IMG/VR virus record: IMGVR_UViG_3300042553_000291
Location: 1-38,335 of that record
Direction: 5' to 3' (one strand)
Length of the DNA: 38,335 bases
Origin: a virus
In this document: positions 1 to 8,200 of the stretch, piece after piece
How the letters are laid out: each line of letters starts with the position of its first letter
Position numbering within the stretch: the stretch's first letter is position 1
Notes under the pieces: generated by a model
The model's input: only the letters and a program-made list of their open reading frames with translations
Told to the model about the DNA's origin: nothing
Databases searched by the model: none
Made by a program: the position numbers and the translations under genes

Positions 1-904
1 GCCAGTACCAGCCAATCGGCTGGAGGCGCATGAGAAGGTCGGTCACGTTGCCGCGAACGATCTTCGGCATGGAGCCGTTGCCATCGGTGATGCTGTGTGC
101 CTTGGCGAGAGCCTGACGGCCCATGATGTGGGTGCAGTACACGTCCACCGTCGCGCTGGAACCGGTCGAAGAACCCGAGCCGTCCGAGGCGTTCGTGAAC
201 ACCTTGGCGCGGGGGGTTTCGATGAAGCGGACCGACTCGAACGTGCCGATCTCGCCCTGGTAGAAGGGCATCGCGTTGGTGTACTGGACCGAGCTACGGA
301 AGCCAGCCGCATCGGTTGCCGAACGGAAGTCGAACGACACGTCAGGGTGGATGTAGCCGATGTACGCACCGTTGAAGGTTGCGACGTTGGCTGCACGGAG
401 CTGGGCCACGACCTTGCGAACGTCGTTCGCGGTGATCGTGTCGTCGCTGCCGACCGTTGCGCGGCTCGTCGGGTCGCTTGCGCCACCCGTTGCGTACACG
501 ACGTTCTGGCCGCCGGCGAGAACTTCACGGACAACCTGGTCGATTGAGTCGCCAGCGTTGTAACCGATGATGTTCGCAGCAGCAGCGTCAACGTCGAGGA
601 ACGACGTGCCACGGAGCTTGGCCGTGGTGACGACAGCGTTGCCGTATTCGGCGAGGGTGACGGTGACCTGCGAGTCGCTCAGAGCGGTCGGGGTAACGTC
701 GGTGACCTCGTTGAGGGTGCTGGTGGCAGCCGCGATGTCCGCGAAAATCGTGAACGTGACGGCAGAACCAGGCATGGACTGCTGGGTCGGCTGCACATCG
801 GCAGCCTGGTCGAACAGAAGTTCCGAACGCAGAGCGAAGTACGCAAGGCGATCAAATGCTGTCTGGTCAACCGAAAGTGAGGAGGTGGTTGTTTCTCCGG
901 CCAC
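1..904 (-). CDS. Major capsid protein, N4-gp56 family (N-terminal 301 residues; continues at 38171-38335)
   Basis: Builds the icosahedral head shell. The reading frame opens with GTG at 904, preceded by a GAAAGGAA ribosome site, and runs off the window start; across the circular junction it continues to a stop at 38171, giving 325 residues in all. The N-terminal part contains the family signature seen in N4-gp56 capsid proteins: a QSMPGSAVTF stretch, then DVTPTALSDSQVTVTLAEYG, then an AKLRGTSFLDVDA segment and IIGYNAGDSID. It follows the scaffold gene by about 40 bases, the usual order. No frameshift is seen. Family assignment rests on recognised motifs and is strong. Confidence 0.93.
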   Translation of the reverse strand, partial: MAGETTTSSLSVDQTAFDRLAYFALRSELLFDQAADVQPTQQSMPGSAVTFTIFADIAAATSTLNEVTDVTPTALSDSQVTVTLAEYGNAVVTTAKLRGTSFLDVDAAAANIIGYNAGDSIDQVVREVLAGGQNVVYATGGASDPTSRATVGSDDTITANDVRKVVAQLRAANVATFNGAYIGYIHPDVSFDFRSATDAAGFRSSVQYTNAMPFYQGEIGTFESVRFIETPRAKVFTNASDGSGSSTGSSATVDVYCTHIMGRQALAKAHSITDGNGSMPKIVRGNVTDLLMRLQPIGWYW

Positions 905-945
905 TTGGGTTTCCTTTCAGGGTTGAAGTGATTTGGGGGTATTCG

Positions 946-1392
946 CTACCCGAGGGCAGCTCGTGCCTCTGCCATGATCGCTTCGACCTCTGCGGGGGAT
1001 TCGGCGGCATTGATTCGCGCTGCCCAATCGACTGGTGCTTGTGCTGCGTTGGCTCCCGCAGCCACCTTGGCGGTGCGGTTCCACGCAGCCTGCTCGTCCG
1101 CACTTGCGGACACCGGCGACGGTGGGGCGATCAACTGCGCCTCAATCCCTGCTTCTCGGATGGCATCTGGAGTCAGATCACCGTCGTAGCCTTTGACGAA
1201 ATACTTGAACTTCGCATCATTCGGGTCGATGCCCGCTTTGATGAAAGCGTTCTCTCGTTTGGCTGCGAGTAGTTCCTCACGCTCTTTTCTCAGAGCAGCG
1301 AGTTCCTTCTCCAGTTTCTTGTTCACATTCCGCAAAGGGTTGCGGTCTGCAAAGTCGTCATCCTCGTAGTCGAAATCTTCGATCTGGGACAT
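946..1392 (-). CDS. Capsid scaffolding protein
   Basis: 148 residues, starting at ATG 1392 behind an AAGGAG site with good spacing. The N-terminus is very acidic (EDFDYEDDDF), followed by a charged heptad-rich coiled coil at about residues 24-50 (KKLEKELAALRKEREELLAA) and an Ala-rich C-terminal helix ending AEARAALG. This acidic-head, coiled-coil layout, immediately upstream of the major capsid gene, is typical of phage scaffolding proteins that template procapsid assembly and then leave. There is no enzymatic motif. The call rests on position plus coiled coil rather than sequence identity. Confidence 0.8.
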   Translation of the reverse strand: MSQIEDFDYEDDDFADRNPLRNVNKKLEKELAALRKEREELLAAKRENAFIKAGIDPNDAKFKYFVKGYDGDLTPDAIREAGIEAQLIAPPSPVSASADEQAAWNRTAKVAAGANAAQAPVDWAARINAAESPAEVEAIMAEARAALG

Positions 1393-1459
1393 ATGGCACT
1401 CTCCTTTTTGCCCTCACCACGGCGGAGGACCGTGATGGCTGCATAGTTGTTGGTCGCCC

Positions 1460-1465
1460 CTTATA
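1460..1465 (-). promoter_or_regulatory. Candidate extended -10 upstream of the scaffold-capsid pair
   Basis: The 136-base gap between the zinc-ribbon gene and the scaffold gene contains TGTGTATAAG on the minus strand, an extended -10-like element (TGN-TATAAG) about 70 bases before the scaffold start. Just downstream, around 1418-1440, is an 8-bp hairpin (CATCACGG with CCGTGGTG) that lacks a T run and so is not a terminator. A dedicated late promoter for the two most abundant head proteins would make sense, but no good -35 is visible. Confidence 0.3.
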
Positions 1466-1528
1466 CACAACCAGCTAGGGGGATTACTGGTCGGTTCCTC
1501 CACTCGGGATCGTGGAGAACTTTACACA

Positions 1529-1657
1529 TCAATCGTTGTGTGTGCAACTATCTTGTGCTTCACCCTCGCAGCACGACGACTTGAGTCCGCACTTGGGGCA
1601 ACGCCAACGACAACCGACGGGGTCGTACTCGACTCCGCAGCCGTCGCATTCGATCAT
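1529..1657 (-). CDS. Zinc-ribbon mini-protein, 42 residues
   Basis: A short gene whose ATG (1657) overlaps the TGA of the preceding structural gene as ATGA, indicating translational coupling. The protein begins MIECDGCGVEYDP and carries CxxC at residues 4-7 and CPKC at residues 20-23, then CC at 29-30 and a last Cys near the C-terminus: a one-knuckle zinc ribbon and little else. Its place between internal virion proteins and scaffold suggests a role in head assembly or a minor virion component, but no function is known to me. Confidence 0.75.
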   Translation of the reverse strand: MIECDGCGVEYDPVGCRWRCPKCGLKSSCCEGEAQDSCTHND

Positions 1658-2850
1658 TCGCCAACCGTCCGCAGACCGATGACACCCTGAGCGGTTTCGG
1701 CAAAGCCACCACCCTGAGCAAACTCTGCCTGCCGGCGACGGCGACGTGTCTCGATCCGCTGACGTGCAGCAGCGTCAAGACCGAACGTGGCACCGATCTG
1801 CTCTTCTTCGCTGATCGCCTGCTCGCCCTGCATGAGTGGCTGGAACAGGCCACGCTGCTGGGCAATCGTTGCAAAGCCTTCCCTTGCGCCAGCAGCGGTG
1901 ACACCCTCGGCAGCCAGACGCTCGGCCATCGTGGCACCCAACTGGATCCCACCAGCCTGCTTAGCCGCAGCCGACACCTGGACAGCCTCAGCCTGACGCT
2001 TGAGAATGTTTGCACCTCGCGTCGGATCCAAGAAGTACGCAGCCAACTGGGCCTCGTTGACCCCATAGAGGGTTTCCATCTGCTTGATGACCTCGGGGCT
2101 GGATTGGCGGACAGCCGTGTAACCATTCGCCACGCGGTCGCGCAACTCGACGGTATCCACGTTGCCTTCGATCAACTTCTGGAAATCCGATGTCTCGTCG
2201 TAGAACTCGGTCGGAATGCTGTACGCCTGAAATACGTTTCTGTAATTGTTTTCCAATCCGACGTATTCAGATGGGGTTAGTTCGGGCAAGCCTTTGGCGA
2301 CTCGAGCCGCGTTGCCGGCAAAACGGGTCTTGTACAGATCCGTGCCACGCAGGGAACGAAGAAACTCGTCTTGCGTCCCGCCAGGGTTGTTGACAAGAAA
2401 CTTGTACGCATCATCGGCAAGACCCTCCAGCCCGTAATCTTTTAGAGCGTCACGCAAAAGTTGCACAGCGTCATCGGACGGTGCAGCGGGGGCTGGGGTC
2501 GCAATCGGCGCAGGAGTCGGTACGGGCGGCGGTTCCGCAATCGGTACTTCCGCCGTCGGTTCCGTCGGCGTGGGTGTGGCTTGGTCTGGCAACTCGACAT
2601 TAACTGGGAGAGTGTCCTCAGGGGGGACAGCGGCCTCAACAGGAGCAGTCGCTTCAACAGCGGGACGACCCAACGGGATTCCACCACCAGCCAAAGCCGC
2701 CGCCGCCTCAGCCTCGGCTGCGGTCATCGTTGCCGTAGCAGGTGCTGGTTGCGTAACTGCTACTTGATTAAAAGCGGCCAATGCGTCGGCTGGCAAGGCA
2801 GACCAATCAATATTACTGAACGTGTAATCGGTTCTGTCAATATTCGACAT
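1654..2850 (-). CDS. Probable internal virion protein (398 residues)
   Basis: Starts ATG 2850 directly after the stop of the preceding gene. Residues about 30-125 are a low-complexity Pro/Ala/Thr linker (PTPTEPTAEVPIAEPPPVPT); residues 126-230 form a helical domain with NNPGGTQDEFLRSLRGTDLY, a pattern seen in short-tailed-phage internal proteins; the rest is helical and Gln/Ala rich with an RRRRR cluster near residue 370. There is no signal peptide or membrane span. Sitting in a run of four overlapping large genes between portal and scaffold, it is best read as a virion or ejection protein. Exact function unknown. Confidence 0.65.
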   Translation of the reverse strand: MSNIDRTDYTFSNIDWSALPADALAAFNQVAVTQPAPATATMTAAEAEAAAALAGGGIPLGRPAVEATAPVEAAVPPEDTLPVNVELPDQATPTPTEPTAEVPIAEPPPVPTPAPIATPAPAAPSDDAVQLLRDALKDYGLEGLADDAYKFLVNNPGGTQDEFLRSLRGTDLYKTRFAGNAARVAKGLPELTPSEYVGLENNYRNVFQAYSIPTEFYDETSDFQKLIEGNVDTVELRDRVANGYTAVRQSSPEVIKQMETLYGVNEAQLAAYFLDPTRGANILKRQAEAVQVSAAAKQAGGIQLGATMAERLAAEGVTAAGAREGFATIAQQRGLFQPLMQGEQAISEEEQIGATFGLDAAARQRIETRRRRRQAEFAQGGGFAETAQGVIGLRTVGE

Positions 2851-4461
2851 TTACTGCACCTTCCCGAAAGCGCGAAGAATCGTGGATGCGGCGTTTCGGG
2901 CCAAATCCTTGGCCTGCTCGGTCTTACTCCAACCGTACTGAGTATCGGTGCGGAGTTTGCGTTCCCATTCGCCAAGCGTCATGCGGCGGCGGTTGCCTTT
3001 TTCGTCCGTAAAATCTAGCGCAGCACGGTACTTGGGATCCGTCATGTCAACCATGTCCAACTCAAGGGTACGGGCTGCGACCTGATTGTAGGGCTGTGCA
3101 ATGTCCGCAACCGAGTAGCCCTGATCAAGCAGTTCACCAACGTCCGCTCCGTAAAGAGACTTGACCTGCTTAAGAACTTGGTCACGGTATGAACCAGTCG
3201 TCATCTGACCGGTGGCAACACCAGCGATTGACTTGTTCAAGAAATCCGTCGAAGCGTCATAAGCGTAATCAGAATTGATCCTGCGAAGAGTCTGACCGAT
3301 AGCACCGGACCGCAACTGATCAACCGCACCGACCGTGTCACCTTTGACGATGATCGAACCGACACCGTTCTGCCAAGTTTTATCCTGCATCCCTTGGCGC
3401 AGCGATTCACGGGCAAATGCCCTTAGCGAATCTGGCGGCAACGCGACACCAAATTGGCCGAGGGCAAAATCCTGCATGGCTTGCAGGCGGTCACCAATTT
3501 CTTTTTGTGCGGTGGAGCCAGGTGTGCGTTCCTTCAATTCCCATTCACGAATAAAATTGTTGGTGTCTTTCCACCATTGACTCGAACGGATTTTGGCATC
3601 AAAACGGGTGCCGTCAATTTCGCCACGGGCCAACTGACCCAAAGCCTCATCGACCGTCGGGTCAATGCCGATGTACGCCGCGTATCCCCCAAACTCCTGC
3701 TGGATGATCTGTTGCCAAGGACGCTTGTCTTTTTTGACCTTATTGCCTTCGTCCTGAAGCGACGGCGGAATCACGCCAGTCGTATCAACTCCAGCAGTCG
3801 CGCCAGCACCGCGTCGATCTTTACGAATCTTGGCGACCCGCTGATTCACATCTGCCATCGTTGCGGCACTCGGCTGACCAGCTGCTTGTTCCGCGATGCG
3901 GAATTGCGCTGCTGAAGTAGGAGCAGAAGGAGGTTTCGCAGCGGTTTGCCCGACCGCACCTTGTGCTGGTCGCGTGACGGGCTGACCAGCCGGTACAGGT
4001 TTCGGCTCGGTACTAGCCAAGGCAATCGCCGCAGTAGTCGAGTCGGACTGGCGATACTGCTGGGCATCGGCAGGTTGAGAATCAATCTCAGTTTTCAACT
4101 GTGTGGCGATGCTTAGGTAATCGGTCGCGTCACCCTTATATTGCTTCTGAAGATCCAATTCTTTCTGTGCCAGTTTGCCCCTCGGGCCTTTTCCAGTATC
4201 CGAATAACGATTGGCGATAACGGTGCGAAACGCTTTCGCCCGTAGCAACTGCACCAACGCCAACTCGCGGCGGCGCAAAGCGGGACCAATGTTTGGGCTG
4301 CCGAAAGGGATTTTGTCAACCGCCACTTGGGCTTTGTCAAACATTTTCTGCGCGGCTTTGACTGCGTCCTCGGCCTGCGTGGGGTACGCACCAAAATCCT
4401 GCTGGGCAAAGAAATCAATGATCTCTTGCTCTTCGGGAGTCAGTTCACCTACGAGTGCCAT
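2851..4461 (-). CDS. Probable internal virion protein (536 residues)
   Basis: Starts ATG 4461, sharing one base with the preceding stop (TGATG). The N-terminal 115 residues are helical and charged, then a Pro/Ala/Gln-rich linker (about 140-200) leads to a large helical C-terminal domain that contains IRSSQWWKDTN, similar in style to the repeated segments of the neighbouring 398-residue protein, and ends in a DARTLELDMVDMTD-like helical stretch. No catalytic motif is visible. By position, length and composition it is probably packaged inside the head or forms part of the ejection apparatus. This is inference from context. Confidence 0.62.
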   Translation of the reverse strand: MALVGELTPEEQEIIDFFAQQDFGAYPTQAEDAVKAAQKMFDKAQVAVDKIPFGSPNIGPALRRRELALVQLLRAKAFRTVIANRYSDTGKGPRGKLAQKELDLQKQYKGDATDYLSIATQLKTEIDSQPADAQQYRQSDSTTAAIALASTEPKPVPAGQPVTRPAQGAVGQTAAKPPSAPTSAAQFRIAEQAAGQPSAATMADVNQRVAKIRKDRRGAGATAGVDTTGVIPPSLQDEGNKVKKDKRPWQQIIQQEFGGYAAYIGIDPTVDEALGQLARGEIDGTRFDAKIRSSQWWKDTNNFIREWELKERTPGSTAQKEIGDRLQAMQDFALGQFGVALPPDSLRAFARESLRQGMQDKTWQNGVGSIIVKGDTVGAVDQLRSGAIGQTLRRINSDYAYDASTDFLNKSIAGVATGQMTTGSYRDQVLKQVKSLYGADVGELLDQGYSVADIAQPYNQVAARTLELDMVDMTDPKYRAALDFTDEKGNRRRMTLGEWERKLRTDTQYGWSKTEQAKDLARNAASTILRAFGKVQ

Positions 4462-5264
4462 CAGTATGCCCCCACCAATTTTGCGAGTCGATCAACGGCC
4501 TGGATATATCCGTATGCCTCGGTTTCGCCTGCGTACTTTTCTTTCAACTGGTTCATCACCATCGTCTGCGGATCAGCAGGCTCAACCGTTACGCCACCCA
4601 TTGCCGATTGTGCCTGCTGCTGGTACTTCAGTTGCTTGCGCTGGTACAACTTGGCAAACGCTTCAGCATCTGAATCGTCCAGCCGGCGACCAAGCGTCTC
4701 GATGGCGACACGGTTGGCAATGACTTTCAGATCCTCGGCGGATGACAGCGTGTAACGCTTGACCGCTCCACCAGTCGGCTGCTCGTCGGGGCGGCCCTTG
4801 ATCTGGCTCAACAGATCGTTGTAGTCGGTCTGCGTCCAGTTTGCCTCAAGTAGCAACTTGCTGACCGCAGCCTCGTCGTCCTTCGTAATTCGGTTCGGCG
4901 ACGGCTTATCTTTCGTATCGTAGTAACCCTTGGCGAACAACGTGTCACGCAGATCGTTCCGCAAAACGTCGTTCATGCGGTTGTACAAAATGTCGTACGG
5001 ATCGTTGTTTAGGTCGTAGTAGCCCTCACGGGACAATGTGCCATCAAGCTTAAAAATACCAGCCTTCACTTTGTCCTTGCGTTTGTACCCAACCGGAACA
5101 CCGTAGTAAGACGACTGGTAACCCGTCGAGGACTGGCCTTGCGGGGAGGCGGCAGCAGCCGCAATCGCCTCAAGAATGGCAGCAAGATCGTCGTCGGGTG
5201 TTTGCCCCATCGGGGTGGCATCGGTTGTCTGTGCTTTTTTACTCGCCACTTGGATCCGTGTCAC
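4461..5264 (-). CDS. Structural-module protein of unknown function (267 residues)
   Basis: Begins with GTG at 5264, overlapping the end of the giant virion gene by 26 bases; a second in-frame GTG at 5249 would cut the overlap and cannot be excluded because neither has a strong ribosome site. The protein contains GYYDLNNDPYDILYN and a helical segment with a QRKQLKYQQQAQ stretch. No enzymatic signature is seen. It lies between two large virion genes and is translationally coupled to both, so a virion role is likely. Confidence 0.6.
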   Translation of the reverse strand: MTRIQVASKKAQTTDATPMGQTPDDDLAAILEAIAAAAASPQGQSSTGYQSSYYGVPVGYKRKDKVKAGIFKLDGTLSREGYYDLNNDPYDILYNRMNDVLRNDLRDTLFAKGYYDTKDKPSPNRITKDDEAAVSKLLLEANWTQTDYNDLLSQIKGRPDEQPTGGAVKRYTLSSAEDLKVIANRVAIETLGRRLDDSDAEAFAKLYQRKQLKYQQQAQSAMGGVTVEPADPQTMVMNQLKEKYAGETEAYGYIQAVDRLAKLVGAY

Positions 5265-8200
5265 TTTCTACTTCACGCGCCAGCACCCGATCATACAACC
5301 TGACGAAATCAGGGTATTTCTTCACTAGGGCAATTCCGTACTGCCGAAGCAGGTCGCGCAGGTCGCCGTCCTTGATTGAAGTCAGGCTGTTGCGACCCCG
5401 AGACTCCGCGATATCCAGAACCTGGCTGCGAACCGACAGGTAGTTGGCGACAGCATCGCGTACGGGGTTACCCTCAAGATCCTTGTCTTGGACAGCCTGC
5501 TCAAGCTGGCTGATCTGCCGGTTGAACTTCTGCGTGTCAAAAGACTGCAACGCCGCAAAACCTGGGTACTTCTTGCCAAGGGTTGTACGCAAAGCCTTCA
5601 ACAATGCCCGCTGCTCGTCGGTACGGTTGCCTGGGAACTTGTCGGCTGCCTGCTTGTACACCGCATTCGCCGCATTGAACTCGGCCTGATCAATGACCTC
5701 TCGACCCGTCTGTCGTTTGCGCTTGCCCTGCGACAACTGACGCGAAAACACAGCCATGTCCACCGTATTGTCATACGGCCCGAAGAGTCCGCCGACATCG
5801 CGGTAACGCTTGATCACGCCACCATTTTCGGCTTCCCATTTGCCGTACGCCTCGGTGATGTCCAGCCCACCGTATTGGGACTTGGTCTTTGCGCCGAGGT
5901 AAGCGACAGCGTCGGGGTAGAGCGACAGGAAGTTTGACACCGCCGTGTCATAGTCACCACCCTGCTCGGGATCCTGCAACTTACGAAGCTCAGAAGCGTA
6001 GAACGCGACCGGCAAATCGCCCTGCTCAAACTCAACCGCTGGCCGCGTCGGACCCATGAACTGCCCAAACGAACGCAGGACGGTCAGGGTTCGGGCGAGG
6101 CCGATGGCATCCTCAAACATACGCTCACGGTCGTTGATGTCGGAGGTGTTGTAGTCACCGCTTGAGTAGAGGTGCTGGACTACTTCGACGTAGGTCTGAC
6201 CCATGACACGACTGGTGTCGGGGCTGTCCCACACGCCCGAAACAAACTTCTGCAACCATGACGGGACAAACGCAGAACCACGAAGATCCGGTGTTCCGTA
6301 CGGCATCAGGAACTTCTGCACCTCGTCCGTCTTGGGGACGTTACGCAGGATGACCGACGCGGGGATCTGGGCTACGGGACCAAGACCAGGCGACAGCGAA
6401 AAACCCATGCTGAGGGTTTGGATCGGGGCGGTCAAAGTGGCATTGACTGCGCCAGCGTCCGAACCAAAACGGTTGAGAACCGGCACTTTGTTGAGAGCCT
6501 GCGAGACGGGGCCAGTCAACAAACCGATGAACTTGTCGGATAGCGGGTAGTTGAAAACGTACTGGCCAGTAACGGGATCCTTGTAGAAAAAGCCACGACC
6601 GTCGCCGTCAGGGTCGGCACCCTTGGCACCTTCGACCATGACGTTGGCGCGGCGAAGGATGCGTGGGTCGCTGACAACGAGTTTCGTCCACGTCTTGAGG
6701 ATTTCTCCCCATGCCTGACCGAACGGTGCGATGACGCGGGCAACGTCCGTCAGGTTGTTGCGGTCGGTTGCGTTGTACAACTCGCGCTTGACAGCATCCA
6801 AAGCGTGGCCCTTGGCAAACTCGTCCAACTGCTCAATGTTGAGGCGGCCAGCGCGGGTTTCATCAACAGCCTCAAGTTTCTTCCACAACGCCTTGGATCC
6901 GACGTATTGCTCCGGCTTGATGCCGAGCCGATCAGCCGTTTGTGCCACGCGGGTGCGGAGGGTTGCGATGGTTTCACCAGAAGCCACAGGCAGGATCGTC
7001 TCAACCTGCTCCCAGTAACGCTGACGGAACAACGGCGAACGGTCAAGATACGCAGTCGTGCGGCCAAACAACTGGCCGAAAAACTTGTCAACTGCGCCAT
7101 CCATACCCTGCAACGTGCGGCGGGCTGACTCGCTCTGAGAACCACGGGTCAAACGGCCAGCCGAAACACGCACCTCGTACTTGATCTTGCTGGGCAGAAG
7201 CGGAGCAGTAGCCTGATCATCGAGCAGACCGTTCATCGCCCGCTTGAACGCAGCCGTCGGGTTGCGGTTCTCATCCCACGCATTATTCAACAGCACCATG
7301 CGGCGGTTGCCCATATCATCAACCGAAGCGACACGACCGTAAGTGACCTCTTCGACGCGGCGGCCACGAACACGCTTGGCTTCACGCTTGACGACGTACA
7401 CCGTGCCGACATCACCCTTGCCAGGGCTGGTGAAAAACTTGCGAAGGTCAGATGTTTCCTTTGCCGTCAGCACCAACTCGTCACCGTTGCGGACCAAACC
7501 GAACGCGGCAACGTCACGCAGAATGTTGTCCGGCAGCGAGCCAACCTCGCCAGCCTTCAGGTTGAGGCGACCAGCAACGTAACGGTTGACGTAGTTACGA
7601 AGATTCCGCTCGTCAAGCATTGAGGCTTGAACGGTCTTGACTGCACCCGTCTCATCTACAAAACGGACACCAGCCTCAAACATTTCGTTAATTTCGTTCC
7701 AATGGGTGCGACCCTCTTGGGTTTCCCTAAACCAACGCATGACGGCTTCTTCATCCGCACCACGGGCAAGCATCCGCCCGACCGGATCATCATGCAACTG
7801 GCGCAACTCGTCGGCGTACCCCGCAATGTATTCAGTACGATTCGTCTTGGCTGCGGAACGGAAATCGCCCGAACGGATAGCCCGCATCTGGGCAGCAACT
7901 GGGTCACCGCCGTAACGGTGGTAGGAGTTACCGATGGCAGCGATGTATTCCTCATGGCTTGCCCGCATGAACTCATCAAGACTGGCAACCTCTTCAGCCT
8001 GCTGGCCACGAACCAAGAACCTGTTCGGTGCGTCCAACTGGTATGCCTTACCGAGAACGTCACCAGCTCCCTTCCAACCCGATGCCCACATGATGTGCTG
8101 AAGTGGGTGCTTAAAAATCGACGTGCGGGACAGCAACGTCATTCGGGCTTGGGCCTCTGCGATGTTACGAAGGACGTAACCACCAGTCATCAGGGTCAGC

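Noticed and set aside
43-612. A 189-residue minus-strand frame rich in Arg/Ser/Thr over the capsid gene
   Set aside because: It is a shifted frame of the major capsid gene, which reads through the whole stretch with recognised motifs.
1418-1440. Hairpin before the scaffold gene as a terminator
   Set aside because: The 8-bp stem lacks a T run on either strand, so termination is not supported.
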